From: Methylocystis parvus OBBP
GTDB lineage: Bacteria > Pseudomonadota > Alphaproteobacteria > Rhizobiales > Beijerinckiaceae
Length of the DNA: 64,000 nucleotides
Direction of reading: 5' to 3'
Assembly (NCBI RefSeq): GCF_027571405.1
Contig: NZ_CP092968.1
Span: 372,001-436,000 of the forward strand
Made by a program: the position numbers and the translations under genes
In this document: in pieces, positions 1 to 8,030 of the stretch
Layout of the letters: each line of letters starts with the position of its first letter
How positions within the stretch are numbered: position 1 is the first letter of the stretch
The notes under the pieces: generated by a model
The model's input: only the letters and a program-made list of their open reading frames with translations
Told to the model about the DNA's origin: nothing
Database searches by the model: none

Positions 1-162
1 ATCGATCGCAATGCCGGAAATGCCCAGCAGCGGCACAAGCGAGAGCGCGAAAATGATCCCGACATTGCCGCGCCGGTCGCCGGAAAATGCGCGAAGGAGC
101 TTTGAGGGAATAAACAAGATGATCTGCGTCCAAACGGAGCAGCGGGACAAGCTGCAATCCAT
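1..162 (-). CDS. TadG/TadE-like pilus assembly protein, N-terminus only (cut by window edge)
   Basis: The minus strand is open from the window edge. The proposed ATG at 160-162 is followed by a basic stretch and the segment RRGNVGIIFALSLVPLLGI, then SGIAID. This is the N-terminal signature of TadG/TadE-family Flp-pilus minor pilins: DRRGN, then one hydrophobic segment. Such proteins are secreted through the Tad system and act at the cell surface. The frame stays open upstream of this ATG and no good ribosome binding site is visible, so the start is uncertain; a TTG further in is possible. Only about 54 codons are visible. The family call rests on the N-terminal motif alone. Confidence 0.55.
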   Translation of the reverse strand, partial: MDCSLSRCSVWTQIILFIPSKLLRAFSGDRRGNVGIIFALSLVPLLGISGIAID

Positions 163-375
163 ACATAGAGACGAAATCTTGAGCGTTTGTGAGCGTTTCC
201 CGGCGTTAAGGGCGTTCGAGATAGAGATTCCGGTAACCCTGTGATCTTGTAACCCCGTGATCTTGGCCGCGACGCGCCGCCGCGCATTTGCGGCGCTCTT
301 TAATGAAGCGGGTAGGGATAGCTTACGAAAGCTTGGCTATAAACGCTCAGGGCGCAGTCGAAGGATTGGCTCGAG

Positions 376-419
376 AGGCGCCCCGGCGCATGGCCCCCAA
401 AACATGCGCCGGGGCGCCT
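376..419. terminator. 17-bp perfect inverted repeat beside tRNA-Thr
   Basis: The arms AGGCGCCCCGGCGCATG (376-392) and its exact complement (403-419) enclose a 10-nt loop. The repeat lies just downstream of the minus-strand tRNA-Thr. Only a short T run follows, on the plus side, so it may be a processing or termination hairpin rather than a classic intrinsic terminator. Confidence 0.5.
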
Positions 420-447
420 TTGGCGTCGAAGGGAACGTCGAATTGAT

Positions 448-523
448 TGGTGCCGGTTGAGGGATTCGAACCCCCGACCTACTGATTACAAATCAGTTGC
501 TCTACCAGCTGAGCTAAACCGGC
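448..523 (-). tRNA. tRNA-Thr (anticodon TGT)
   Basis: Read on the minus strand, the 5' arm GCCGGTT pairs with AACCGGC, followed by discriminator A and an encoded CCA (448-450). The D-loop TAGCTCAGCTGGTAGAGCA, the anticodon stem-loop with TGT and the T-loop GGTTCGAATCC are all present. It lies 40 nt downstream of the rlmB stop codon on the same strand. Confidence 0.95.
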
Positions 524-563
524 TATCCCACGATTCAACTAATCATCCAAGGCGCGCGCGAGG

Positions 564-1421
564 TCAATCCTTGGGCGCGCCGAGGCGTATTTGGACGGTG
601 GCGAGCGTCGCCGCGCAGGCGTTGGAGACGTTGAGGCTTTTGATCGGGCCGGGGAGGGCGAGGCGGGCGACGAGGTCGCAGCGCTCGCGCGTCAGGCGGC
701 GCAGGCCTTTGCCTTCCGCGCCGAGCACCAAGGCCAAAGGCTTTGAAAGCGGAATCGTTTCGATGGGCTCCGCGCCCTCGGAATCGAGGCCGACGACGCT
801 GTAGCCGCGCTCGCGCAGCTCGTCCAAAGCGCGGGAGAGATTGACGACCGACACAATCGTCACATGCTCCAGCGCGCCGGACGCGGCCTTGGCGAGGACG
901 CCTGTGAATTCCGGACTGTGGCGCTCGGTCACGATCAGCGCGTCCACGCCGAAGGCGCAGGCCGTGCGCAAAATGGCGCCGACATTATGCGGATCCGTGA
1001 CCTGATCGAGCGCGAGCACGAGGCCGCTCTTCGACTCGATGTCGGAGACGTCCGCCTCGGGGAGCGGACGCGCCTCCAGCAGAAGCCCCTGATGCACCGC
1101 CTCTTCGCCGAGATGGCGCGAGAGGTCGCGCGCGTCCGCCAGTTTCGGTTCGAGCCCGGCGGCCTGCGCCAGATCGGCGATGCGGGGCAGGGCGTTGTCG
1201 GTTGCATAGAGCGCCAGCAGCTTGCGGCGCCCGCCCTTCAGCGCCTCCCGCACCGCATGCGCGCCATAAAGCGTCACGACTTCGGGAGAAGGGCCGCGAA
1301 ACGGGCCTTTCGGCGGCTCGTTCCGGCTGCGCTCGCGCGGCTCCTGCGGGCGCCCTTTGGGGCGTTCGTCGCGCTTGCGCTTGTCGCCCGCTCGATCTTT
1401 TGGCGGCGGCCGGCGGCTCAT
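564..1421 (-). CDS. rlmB: 23S rRNA (guanosine-2'-O)-methyltransferase RlmB, SpoU/TrmH family
   Basis: This S-adenosylmethionine-dependent enzyme 2'-O-methylates a guanosine in 23S rRNA. A Lys/Arg/Pro-rich N-terminal extension of about 45 residues precedes the substrate-binding domain ([14 protein letters not shown]). The SpoU knot domain follows, with [27 protein letters not shown] and the terminal [11 protein letters not shown] motif. The ATG at 1421 was chosen because it overlaps the ispE stop (ATGA, 1418-1421), indicating translational coupling. A longer frame is open to 1448 but would run into ispE. RlmB is the best name; a related TrmH-type 2'-O-methyltransferase cannot be excluded. Confidence 0.88.
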   Translation of the reverse strand: MSRRPPPKDRAGDKRKRDERPKGRPQEPRERSRNEPPKGPFRGPSPEVVTLYGAHAVREALKGGRRKLLALYATDNALPRIADLAQAAGLEPKLADARDLSRHLGEEAVHQGLLLEARPLPEADVSDIESKSGLVLALDQVTDPHNVGAILRTACAFGVDALIVTERHSPEFTGVLAKAASGALEHVTIVSVVNLSRALDELRERGYSVVGLDSEGAEPIETIPLSKPLALVLGAEGKGLRRLTRERCDLVARLALPGPIKSLNVSNACAATLATVQIRLGAPKD

Positions 1422-2284
1422 CGCAGCGCCGCCGTCTTCACCCACCATTCGGGGCGCTGGAGACGAATCGCCCGCGCGGCCGTCGCGGCGGCGCGGGGCG
1501 TCGAGAAGATTGCGAAGCAGGTCGCGCCCGAGCCCGACATGCGGGCGAGCCGGCAGCCGCGCGCGCCGCGCAGCACCGCCAGGACGTCGACGATGACGGG
1601 GGCCTGCAGGCAGGCGGCGTCTTCGAGATCGTTGCGACCCTTGGCGACGTCGGCGAGAAACTCCACGGGCGGCGCGCCGCTTCCAATGTCGGGATGCTGC
1701 GGGCTCTCGACATTCTGTCCAGGCTGCAGGCCGAGCTTCTGGAAGATGAGCCGCGTCTCGACCGGGACGCCGGGATTGATCAGCACGGCCGGCAAGACGG
1801 GAAGGCGCAGCAGCGGGCCGAGCGATTCGCCGGCGCCGCGCATCATTCGCGCCCGTCCGGCGAGACAGACGGGAACGTCGGCGCCCGTTGCGCGCGCGGC
1901 TTCGTAAAGGCGCGCATCCTCCGGCGCCAGCCCATTGGCCTGAGCGAGCAGCCGCAGCGCGGCCGCGGCGTCGGACGATCCGCCGCCAATCCCCGCCGCG
2001 ACGGGCAGACGCTTCTCCAGACGAAAGGCGCCCAGCGTCAGCCCCTTGATTCGATCGGCGAGATCGCGCGACGCCCGCAGCACGAGATTGTCGTCTCCAT
2101 CGCCGGCCGCCGGCGCGGTCGGTCCGGAAATGTCGAGGGAAAGGACGGGACCGGGCGCGAGAGAGAGCGTATCGCCAGCGCCGGTGAAAACCACAAGGCT
2201 TTCGAGGGCGTGATAGCCGTCGGTCCGGCGACCGGTTATATGGAGCGTGAGATTGATCTTCGCGGGGGCGCGCGTAATCAGCAT
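1418..2284 (-). CDS. ispE: 4-diphosphocytidyl-2-C-methyl-D-erythritol kinase
   Basis: IspE phosphorylates CDP-methylerythritol in the MEP pathway of isoprenoid precursor synthesis, in the cytoplasm. The 288-residue protein has the GHMP-kinase layout. It opens with [20 protein letters not shown] and DGYHALESL, which hold the catalytic and substrate residues. The glycine-rich ATP loop [16 protein letters not shown] is near residue 95, and a C-terminal GHMP segment contains [12 protein letters not shown]. Length is normal. Its stop overlaps the rlmB start, so the two are probably co-transcribed. Confidence 0.95.
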   Translation of the reverse strand: MLITRAPAKINLTLHITGRRTDGYHALESLVVFTGAGDTLSLAPGPVLSLDISGPTAPAAGDGDDNLVLRASRDLADRIKGLTLGAFRLEKRLPVAAGIGGGSSDAAAALRLLAQANGLAPEDARLYEAARATGADVPVCLAGRARMMRGAGESLGPLLRLPVLPAVLINPGVPVETRLIFQKLGLQPGQNVESPQHPDIGSGAPPVEFLADVAKGRNDLEDAACLQAPVIVDVLAVLRGARGCRLARMSGSGATCFAIFSTPRAAATAARAIRLQRPEWWVKTAALR

Positions 2285-2326
2285 CGAACCCCGACCTCCG
2301 CTTTGGGGTTATCGCGGAGCTTCATT

Positions 2327-2401
2327 TGGAGCGGGCGAAGGGATTCGAACCCTCGACCCCAACCTTGGCAAGGTTGTGCTCTACCCCTGAGCTACACCCG
2401 C
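2327..2401 (-). tRNA. tRNA-Gly (anticodon GCC)
   Basis: On the minus strand the acceptor GCGGGTG (2395-2401) pairs with CGCCCGC (2331-2337), followed by discriminator T and an encoded CCA (2327-2329). The D-loop, the GCC anticodon loop and GGTTCGAATCC are intact. It lies 43 nt upstream of ispE. Confidence 0.95.
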
Positions 2402-2517
2402 ATCCGTTATACGCTTCGGCGCTGCGCGTCGCGTCGCCGTCACGAGCGGTCTTATGCAACAATCGATCTGGCTTTGCAACTGGCTATGTCGTGAAATTCA
2501 CCAGCGTTGTGACTGAC

Positions 2518-2548
2518 GGCGTTCCGGGGGATCGGGTCCCGGAACGCC
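2518..2548 (-). terminator. Hairpin downstream of the small ORF at 2560-2727
   Basis: The 11-bp arms GGCGTTCCGGG (2518-2528) and CCCGGAACGCC (2538-2548) surround a 9-nt loop, placed 11 nt past the stop of the minus-strand small gene. No strong U-run follows. Confidence 0.5.
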
Positions 2549-2559
2549 GCGCGGCGCGC

Positions 2560-2727
2560 TTACTGAATCATGCGCGCGGTCGTGCCCGTATTGCCGGTGA
2601 TGTTGGCGCTGTCAGGCGAAATCCATTCGGGAACCCAGGTGAGCGCGACGATCACGAATCCGACAAAGCCGGCGATATAGAGCAGGATTTTCCCGATCTC
2701 GCCGCCGCCATGAACGTTAACAGCCAT
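2560..2727 (-). CDS. Small single-span membrane protein, function unknown
   Basis: A 55-residue protein. A short polar N-terminus (MAVNVHGGGEIGK) leads into one hydrophobic segment, ILLYIAGFVGFVIVALTWV (about residues 14-32), then a short soluble tail with Thr/Asn. The ATG at 2727 is preceded by a clear GGGAGG ribosome binding site seven bases upstream, which argues that it is real and excludes the longer frame to 2913. It stands alone between tRNA-Gly and the LOG gene and is followed by a hairpin. I do not recognise a family. Confidence 0.6.
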   Translation of the reverse strand: MAVNVHGGGEIGKILLYIAGFVGFVIVALTWVPEWISPDSANITGNTGTTARMIQ

Positions 2728-3074
2728 TTTTTCCTCCCATTGCCTTGTTCCGATCCGGTCCCCCGTCGCCGATGAGAGAGCGACGGCCAGGCCGACACGG
2801 CCTCGCGACCCGGCCATCGCTCGCCAACAAGGCAACAGGGGGAGCCGTCTCGTTGACGCAACGAAGTTGCGCGAGGATGGGCGCAAGCAAAAGGACCACT
2901 GACGCTGCGACAAATGGGCAGATTACTTGGTCCTACAAGATTTATGTTATGTGGACGCAGAAATAAGCGCGCCGGTGGTCGCGTCCTAGCCTCATTGGTC
3001 CCGCCGCGCTGGTCCCGTTGCGCCAGTCCCGTTGCGTCAGTCCCGTCGCGTCATGCGTCGCAAGGCGGCGACGG
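2728..3074. other. Intergenic region between small ORF and LOG gene
   Basis: About 350 bases without a convincing gene. The left part should hold the promoter of the small membrane protein. The right part (2996-3051) is the 14-bp tandem repeat listed separately. Confidence 0.5.
2996..3051. repeat. Four imperfect 14-bp tandem repeats
   Basis: Four consecutive units, TGGTCCCGCCGCGC, TGGTCCCGTTGCGC, CAGTCCCGTTGCGT and CAGTCCCGTCGCGT, differ by one to five bases. They end 23 bp past the 3' end of the LOG gene. Confidence 0.8.
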
Positions 3075-3671
3075 TCACATCCTTTCAGTCACCGCCGTCT
3101 CCGCGATCTCCGGAGTCCGCCGCGCGGTCGTCAGGATCATCGGCAGTATGTCCTCGACGCGCTCCGCCACCATGTAACGCACGTCATATCCTTCGCGGAT
3201 GAAACCCGAATTGTGCATATGGGCGAAGAGCGTCAGCAGCGGGCGCCAGAAGCCGGCGATATCCGCGATGACGAGCGGCTTCGTGTGGCGCCCGAGTTGA
3301 ACCCAGGTGAGCTGTTCGGTCAGCTCCTCCAACGTGCCGACGCCGCCGGGAAGCGCGACGAAGGCGTCGGACTTTTCGAACATGAGCCGCTTTCGCGTGT
3401 GCATGTCCTCGACGAGGATAAGATCCGTGATCCCCTGAAGGGCGATTTCGCGCTCATCGAGAAAGCTGGGAATGATGCCCGTCACGCGTCCGCCCGCATT
3501 GAGCGTCGAACGCGCCACGACCCCCATCAATCCGCAGGAGCCGCCGCCGAAGACGAGTCCAATATCCGCTCTGGCGAGCGCTTTTCCAAAACTCTCGGCG
3601 GCTGCGGCGTAGCGCGGGTCGTCTCCCTCGGCGGAGCCGCAGTAGACGCAAATGTTCTTGATTTTCTGCAT
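3075..3671 (-). CDS. LOG-family protein (cytokinin riboside 5'-monophosphate phosphoribohydrolase type)
   Basis: LOG proteins hydrolyse nucleoside 5'-monophosphates at the N-glycosidic bond, releasing base and ribose 5-phosphate; they were once annotated as lysine decarboxylases. The 198-residue protein starts with KNICVYCGSAEG, then FGGGSCGLMG (Rossmann loop). It carries the diagnostic PGGVGTLEEL motif (PGGxGTxxE) near residue 107. Length fits the TIGR00730 type. It is divergent from the Atm1-type exporter with a 127-bp gap. Its bacterial substrate cannot be read from sequence. Confidence 0.88.
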   Translation of the reverse strand: MQKIKNICVYCGSAEGDDPRYAAAAESFGKALARADIGLVFGGGSCGLMGVVARSTLNAGGRVTGIIPSFLDEREIALQGITDLILVEDMHTRKRLMFEKSDAFVALPGGVGTLEELTEQLTWVQLGRHTKPLVIADIAGFWRPLLTLFAHMHNSGFIREGYDVRYMVAERVEDILPMILTTARRTPEIAETAVTERM

Positions 3672-3798
3672 AAGTCTCTTCCGTCAACTGGCGCCCTTGG
3701 CTCTCCCGTCAAGCGGGGTGCGCATGAAAGCTAAAGGTCTTATATGACGCCTGAGGCCTCCTCGCCGAGGCGCCCTTTCAGTCATCGCCGGACCCCGA

Positions 3799-5679
3799 AT
3801 GCTCAGAATTGGCCAACGCGATCCGGGCTCTTCGCCCGGACCGCAAGACGCTTCCCTTTCCGAAGCCTCCCTCCTCGAGACGATTCGCCGTTTGTGGCCT
3901 TATATCTGGCCGCGCGGACGCGCCGATCTCGAGCGGCGGGTCGCCTTCGTCTTCGTGCTGCTGATCGTCAGCAAGCTCTTCAATGCGATGACGCCCTACG
4001 CCTTCAAATGGGCGACCGATGCGCTGGCGGAAAGCGGAGCAGGCGTCGCGACGGCCATCGGTTTCGGCGCAGTGGGCTTCACGCTGCTGATGGGCGCTAT
4101 CCGGATCACCTCCGTCATTCTCATGCAGGCGCGAGACGGCATTTTCGCGGCGGTGGCGATGCACGCCGTGCGGCGGCTCGCAACGGATCTCTTCGTGCAT
4201 ATGCATGAATTGTCGCTGCGCTTCCATATCAGCCGCAAGACCGGCGGGCTCACGCGCGTTCTGGAGCGCGGCCGCAACGCCATCGAGACGCTCGCGCGCC
4301 TCGTGATGTCCACCGGCGCGCCGACGGCGTTCGAAATGGCGCTCGTGCTGGGCGTCTTTCTTTATCAATTCGACTGGCGCTACGGCGTCGTCCTCATCCT
4401 GACTCTCGGCGCTTATTTCGCCTATACGACGCTCGCCACCAACTGGCGCATCGCGATCCGCCGCAAGATGAATGAAAGCGACACGGACGCGAACCAGAAG
4501 GCGATCGACAGTCTGCTCAATTACGAGACGGTGAAATATTTTTCCGCGGAGCGGCGCGAGTCGGAGCGTTACGACAAGTCGATGGCCTTCTACGAAATGG
4601 CGTCGACCCATTCCTATGTGTCGCTCGCCATTCTGAACGCCGGCCAGACCGTCATCTACATCATCGGCGTCACGATCATGATGGTGATGTGCGTCTATGG
4701 CGTTCGCGAAGGTCGAAATACGATCGGCGATTTCGTGCTCATCAACGCGATGATGATTCAGCTCGCGCAGCCTTTGAATTTCATGGGTACCTTCTATCGC
4801 GAGGTGCGGCAGGCGATCATCGACATCGAGACGATGTTCGGCATTCTTTCGCAGCACCCGGAGATTTCCGACAAGCCGGACGCCAAGCCGCTCGTCGTGC
4901 GCGAAGGGCGCATCGTCTTCGACGACGTGCGCTTCCATTACGACCCGGACCGCTCGATCCTGAAAGGCGTCAGTTTCCAAGCCGAGCCTGGCCAGACCAT
5001 CGCCATCGTTGGTCCGTCGGGGGCGGGCAAGTCCACCATTTCGCGACTGATGTTCCGCTTTTACGAGCCGCAGGGCGGGCGCATCACGATCGACGGGCAG
5101 AATATTCTCGACGTGACGCAGACGAGCCTGCGCGCCGCGATCGGCATGGTGCCGCAGGATACGGTGCTGTTCAACGATACGATCGGCTACAATATTCGTT
5201 ATGGCCGCTGGGACGCGACCGATGAAGAGGTGCGCGAGGCCGCGCGCTTAGCGCAGATCGACGGCTTCATCCGAAGCGTGCCGGGTGGCTACGAGGCGCA
5301 AGTCGGCGAACGCGGGTTGAAGCTGTCCGGCGGCGAGAAGCAGCGCGTCGCCATTGCGCGCACAATCCTGAAGGGGCCGCCGATCCTGATTCTGGACGAG
5401 GCGACATCGGCGCTGGACAGCTTCACGGAGCATGAAATCCAGGAAGCGCTGCGCCGCGTCGCCAAGGGGCGCACCACGCTCGTGATCGCGCATCGCTTGT
5501 CGACGGTGGTCGACGCCGACGAAATCCTCTTCCTCGACCATGGCCGAGTCGTCGAGCGCGGCCGCCACGCCGAGCTGCTCGCGCTTAAGGGTCACTATGC
5601 GGGCATGTGGAACCGCCAGCGCGAGGCGGCGGAAGCGCGGGCGAAGCTGCTGGAGGCGGAGCGGGAGGAGGCGGAGTAG
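3799..5679 (+). CDS. Atm1-type ABC exporter (fused permease and ATPase)
   Basis: This 626-residue ABCB-family half-transporter has an N-terminal membrane domain (roughly residues 30-340, six predicted spans) and a C-terminal nucleotide-binding domain. It has Walker A GPSGAGKST at 405-413, signature LSGGEKQR at 509-516, then ILDEATSALD and the switch histidine in VIAHRLSTV. The segment SLLNYETVKYFSAERRE is typical of the Atm1/ABCB7 group. That group exports glutathione-conjugated or persulfide sulfur species, and sometimes metal conjugates, across the inner membrane. The ATG at 3799 lacks a strong ribosome binding site, so the extreme N-terminus is uncertain. Monocistronic. Confidence 0.9.
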   Translation: MLRIGQRDPGSSPGPQDASLSEASLLETIRRLWPYIWPRGRADLERRVAFVFVLLIVSKLFNAMTPYAFKWATDALAESGAGVATAIGFGAVGFTLLMGAIRITSVILMQARDGIFAAVAMHAVRRLATDLFVHMHELSLRFHISRKTGGLTRVLERGRNAIETLARLVMSTGAPTAFEMALVLGVFLYQFDWRYGVVLILTLGAYFAYTTLATNWRIAIRRKMNESDTDANQKAIDSLLNYETVKYFSAERRESERYDKSMAFYEMASTHSYVSLAILNAGQTVIYIIGVTIMMVMCVYGVREGRNTIGDFVLINAMMIQLAQPLNFMGTFYREVRQAIIDIETMFGILSQHPEISDKPDAKPLVVREGRIVFDDVRFHYDPDRSILKGVSFQAEPGQTIAIVGPSGAGKSTISRLMFRFYEPQGGRITIDGQNILDVTQTSLRAAIGMVPQDTVLFNDTIGYNIRYGRWDATDEEVREAARLAQIDGFIRSVPGGYEAQVGERGLKLSGGEKQRVAIARTILKGPPILILDEATSALDSFTEHEIQEALRRVAKGRTTLVIAHRLSTVVDADEILFLDHGRVVERGRHAELLALKGHYAGMWNRQREAAEARAKLLEAEREEAE

Positions 5680-5710
5680 GGACGTGACGCCTTTCTCCAT
5701 GGGTCTGTCC

Positions 5711-5790
5711 GTCATTGCGAGCGAAGCGACGCAATCCAGAGCCTCATCACGGCCCTGGATTGCTTGTCGCTTTCGCTCCTCGCAATGATG
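5711..5790. repeat. Dispersed palindromic repeat element
   Basis: An imperfect palindrome runs from GTCATTGCGAGCGAAGCGAC (5711) to a complementary CCTCGCAATGATG end (5778-5790), with CAATCCAG/CTGGATTG as the inner arms. This is the widespread intergenic palindrome seen in many proteobacterial genomes. A shorter related copy lies near 52060. It reaches into the 3' end of the reductase gene. Confidence 0.75.
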
Positions 5791-6754
5791 GATAGGCGGG
5801 CTCGGACTTACCCGCTGGCGTAAACACGTCCGAGCGTATGGCCTTCATACTCGCGCCGCTCATGAAGAAATCGCGCTTCAGCCTTTTGACGAGCGCTTCC
5901 CCGCCGCAGAGAAAGAACGCTGAATGCGCCGCCCGCGATTTTTCGGCTTCGAGCGCCAGCGCGGCGATGTCGCCGCCCGAGTCGAGCGTCGCGGGAAGAT
6001 AGTCGACATTGTCGCGCGTCTTCGCCAGCGCGGCCAATTCATCCATCAGATAGAGCCCCTTGCGCTCGCGCGCGCCGTGATAAAGCCGGATCGGCCCGCG
6101 ATGCTCTTTTCGCAACGCGTCGCGCAGCACGCCGTAAAGCGGCGCCAGGCCGGTTCCGGCTCCGATCAGGATCAGCGGCTGATCCTTTTCGACTCCTTCA
6201 TAGAAGCATGTTCCGCGCGGTCCGGCGATTTGGAGTTTATGGCCGGGCGCGAGGATTTCCCGCACATGCCGGCTCATGCGGCCGCCGGCGTGCAGCCTGA
6301 TATGCAGTTCAAGAAACGGATCTTCCTCGGGATGGCTCGCGAGCGAATAATGGCGCTTGAGATCTTCCGCCGCGATCAGCTCGAGAAACTGCCCCGGCCG
6401 ATAGGCGAAATCCGAGGTCTCGATTCGCAGCCGAACGATATCGTGGGAGAGCGGCGCGATTTCCCTGACCGTCGCTTCGACCGCGGCGCCAGCGTCGTCC
6501 GGAGGCGCGATGGCGAGCGGGGCCTTCGGCGTGCAAATGCAGGGCAAGAAGAAACCGAGCGCCTTTTGCGCCTCAGTCAGGCCCCGTTGCGACTCCGCCG
6601 GGGGCGCGCCCTCGACAGCGCGGTGCAGGCAGGTCTGGCAATTGCCGGCGCGACAGGAATAGGGCGCCTCGACGCCCGCGCGCAGCAGGGCGTCGAGAAC
6701 GGTTTCGCCCGGCGCGATGTCGACCGGGCGATCCTTATAGATGAGCAGGCTCAA
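5747..6754 (-). CDS. Ferredoxin-NAD(P)H flavin reductase, probable haemoglobin partner
   Basis: A 335-residue electron-transfer protein. The N-terminal plant-type [2Fe-2S] domain has ligands C34, C39, C42 and C72 in CRAGNCQTC and FLPC. An FAD-binding barrel follows (RHYSLAS), then an NAD(P) domain (LILIGAGTGLAPLYG, FFLCGGEALV). It resembles the reductase components of oxygenases and CDP-glucoseen reductase. Its ATG overlaps the stop of the truncated haemoglobin gene (6751-6754), so the pair is translationally coupled. By analogy with flavohaemoglobin it probably re-reduces the haem; this is inference. The last dozen or so residues (SLRGAKATSNPGP) are encoded by the palindromic repeat at 5711-5790. 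Confidence 0.85.
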   Translation of the reverse strand: MSLLIYKDRPVDIAPGETVLDALLRAGVEAPYSCRAGNCQTCLHRAVEGAPPAESQRGLTEAQKALGFFLPCICTPKAPLAIAPPDDAGAAVEATVREIAPLSHDIVRLRIETSDFAYRPGQFLELIAAEDLKRHYSLASHPEEDPFLELHIRLHAGGRMSRHVREILAPGHKLQIAGPRGTCFYEGVEKDQPLILIGAGTGLAPLYGVLRDALRKEHRGPIRLYHGARERKGLYLMDELAALAKTRDNVDYLPATLDSGGDIAALALEAEKSRAAHSAFFLCGGEALVKRLKRDFFMSGASMKAIRSDVFTPAGKSEPAYPSLRGAKATSNPGP

Positions 6755-7116
6755 CGGTTCAGCACGTCGCCGCGGACGGAGTCGGCCAGCGCGAGCACTT
6801 CCTTGACCTCCGGTTCGCCGACGCCGAGCTGGTGCAGGGTGCGGCCGAGATTTTCGAGCACCGCATCAACATGCGAGTCGTTGAGCCCCTTCGCGACCAG
6901 CTTCTTGTGCGCGTTGCGCATGTCGAGGCCGGAATAATTGTTGGGGCCGCCGAAGGCCATGGTGAGGAAGGATTTCTGCTTGGCGATCTGGTCATCCATG
7001 TCCACGCCCTCAAAAAAGCGCGCGATCCGCCCGTCCGAAAGGACGTAACGATAGAACAGGTCAACCGCGGCGTTGACCGCGCCTTCGCCTCCAATACGTT
7101 CATACAGGTTCGCCAT
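6751..7116 (-). CDS. Group I truncated haemoglobin (trHbN type)
   Basis: A 121-residue haem protein with the 2-on-2 globin pattern: LYERIGGEGAV at the start, an FYRYVL B-helix with Tyr22 at the likely B10 position, FF at 34-35, and the proximal histidine H70 in LDMRNAHKKL. Group I members often turn over NO with O2 to nitrate. A GGGAGA ribosome binding site lies just upstream of the ATG at 7116. It leads a two-gene operon with the reductase and is divergent from an NsrR-like regulator. An NsrR-box-like palindrome lies 16-38 bp upstream of the start. Together these suggest NO detoxification; the function itself is inferred from context. Confidence 0.9.
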   Translation of the reverse strand: MANLYERIGGEGAVNAAVDLFYRYVLSDGRIARFFEGVDMDDQIAKQKSFLTMAFGGPNNYSGLDMRNAHKKLVAKGLNDSHVDAVLENLGRTLHQLGVGEPEVKEVLALADSVRGDVLNR

Positions 7117-7131
7117 GGCGTTTTCTCCCTA

Positions 7132-7154
7132 AAGAAGTATTTCTGATACTTCTT
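7132..7154. promoter_or_regulatory. NsrR-box-like palindrome
   Basis: The 10-bp arms AAAGAAGTAT (7131-7140) and ATACTTCTTT (7146-7155) are separated by 5 nt. The 23-bp core has the layout of the NsrR consensus, two 11-bp half-sites AAGATGCATTT in inverted order around one central base. The left half here is AAGAAGTATTT. It sits between the haemoglobin and Rrf2 genes, where it could repress both. Confidence 0.7.
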
Positions 7155-7189
7155 TATACGCCATCCTGAAACTTCGCATAGAGCCACAG

Positions 7190-7642
7190 ATGCGCTTGAC
7201 GACACATGCCGACCTTTGCTTCAGAACATTGATTTTCTTGGGAGTCGCTAAAAGCGATGGCGCCACGATCCCGCAAATCGCCGCCGCTTTCGGCGCTTCG
7301 GAGCACCATTTGCGGAAAGTGGTGCAGGAGATGGGGCGGCTGAATCTGGTGCGGGCCACCAGGGGCCGGAGCGGCGGATTGCGTCTCGCCGTTTCGCCGG
7401 CGGAGGTGACCATCGGCGGATTGTTGAGGCTCTTCGAGCCGGAATTCGCCGCGGCGCACTGCCTTGGGGCCGGACAGAACGGCTGTGTGATCTTCGGGGC
7501 CTGCGGCCTTCAGAACGTCTTTGACGAATCGCTGCGCGCGCTGTTCGTGGTGCTCGACCGTTACACGCTGGCGGATGTGCTCGACTCTTCCCGTGGCGTC
7601 GCGGCCAAACTCGGACTCTCGGCCGCGCCGCCGCCTGTTTGA
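7190..7642 (+). CDS. Rrf2-family regulator, NsrR-like
   Basis: A 150-residue Rrf2 protein. The N-terminal winged helix (MRLTTHADLCFRTLIFLG, then IPQIAAAFGASEHHLRKVV) is followed by the wing RGRSGGLRLA. A three-cysteine cluster, C91, C99 and C105 (CLGAGQNGC, VIFGAC), matches the iron-sulfur ligands of NsrR in order and place, although the first gap is three residues longer than in E. coli (C91, C96, C102). NsrR carries a NO-sensitive Fe-S cluster and represses NO-stress genes. Its divergent position from a truncated haemoglobin supports this role. An IscR- or RirA-like paralogue is less likely given the palindrome sequence. Confidence 0.85.
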   Translation: MRLTTHADLCFRTLIFLGVAKSDGATIPQIAAAFGASEHHLRKVVQEMGRLNLVRATRGRSGGLRLAVSPAEVTIGGLLRLFEPEFAAAHCLGAGQNGCVIFGACGLQNVFDESLRALFVVLDRYTLADVLDSSRGVAAKLGLSAAPPPV

Positions 7643-7658
7643 CGGCGCAGAGCGGAAA

Positions 7659-8030
7659 TTACCGGGCGAGGGCGACGCGGTCGATGCGCGTCACATTCAT
7701 CGCCTCGGCGCCGTAAAGGCAGGTGAAGCGGGACGATTTTCCGTCTGCGTCGTCGACATAGGCGGCGCGGCCGGGCTCGACCGTCATCTGCACGCGGGTC
7801 GGGGCGCCGCCTTTGGTCTCCATCTCCTGATCGGCGATCATCATCGTCAGGCGGCAGGCGCCGCCGATCTGCTGGAAGTAGCTCACGACATGGGCGGCGC
7901 CCGCGTCCAGACTCGTCGCCGCCAGCGGCTTCATCGTCGTTTCGGACCAGGAGTCTGCGGCCGACACGGGCGTCGCAGCCGCCAGGGCCAGGACGCCGCA
8001 AAGCGCCGTCGCGATATACCGTGTTTTCAT
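7659..8030 (-). CDS. Exported protein of unknown function
   Basis: A 123-residue protein with a clear signal peptide, MKTRYIATALCGVLALAAA, cut near ATPVSAA. The mature part of about 98 residues contains two cysteines (ACRLTMM and FTCLYG) about 51 residues apart that could form a disulfide in the periplasm. No domain is recognised. It lies 16 bp from the 3' end of the NsrR-like gene in convergent orientation, so it is unlikely to belong to that regulon. Confidence 0.7.
   Translation of the reverse strand: MKTRYIATALCGVLALAAATPVSAADSWSETTMKPLAATSLDAGAAHVVSYFQQIGGACRLTMMIADQEMETKGGAPTRVQMTVEPGRAAYVDDADGKSSRFTCLYGAEAMNVTRIDRVALAR

Noticed and set aside
2996..3051. Possible CRISPR array
   Set aside because: The units are contiguous 14-mers without spacers, and no cas gene is in the window.
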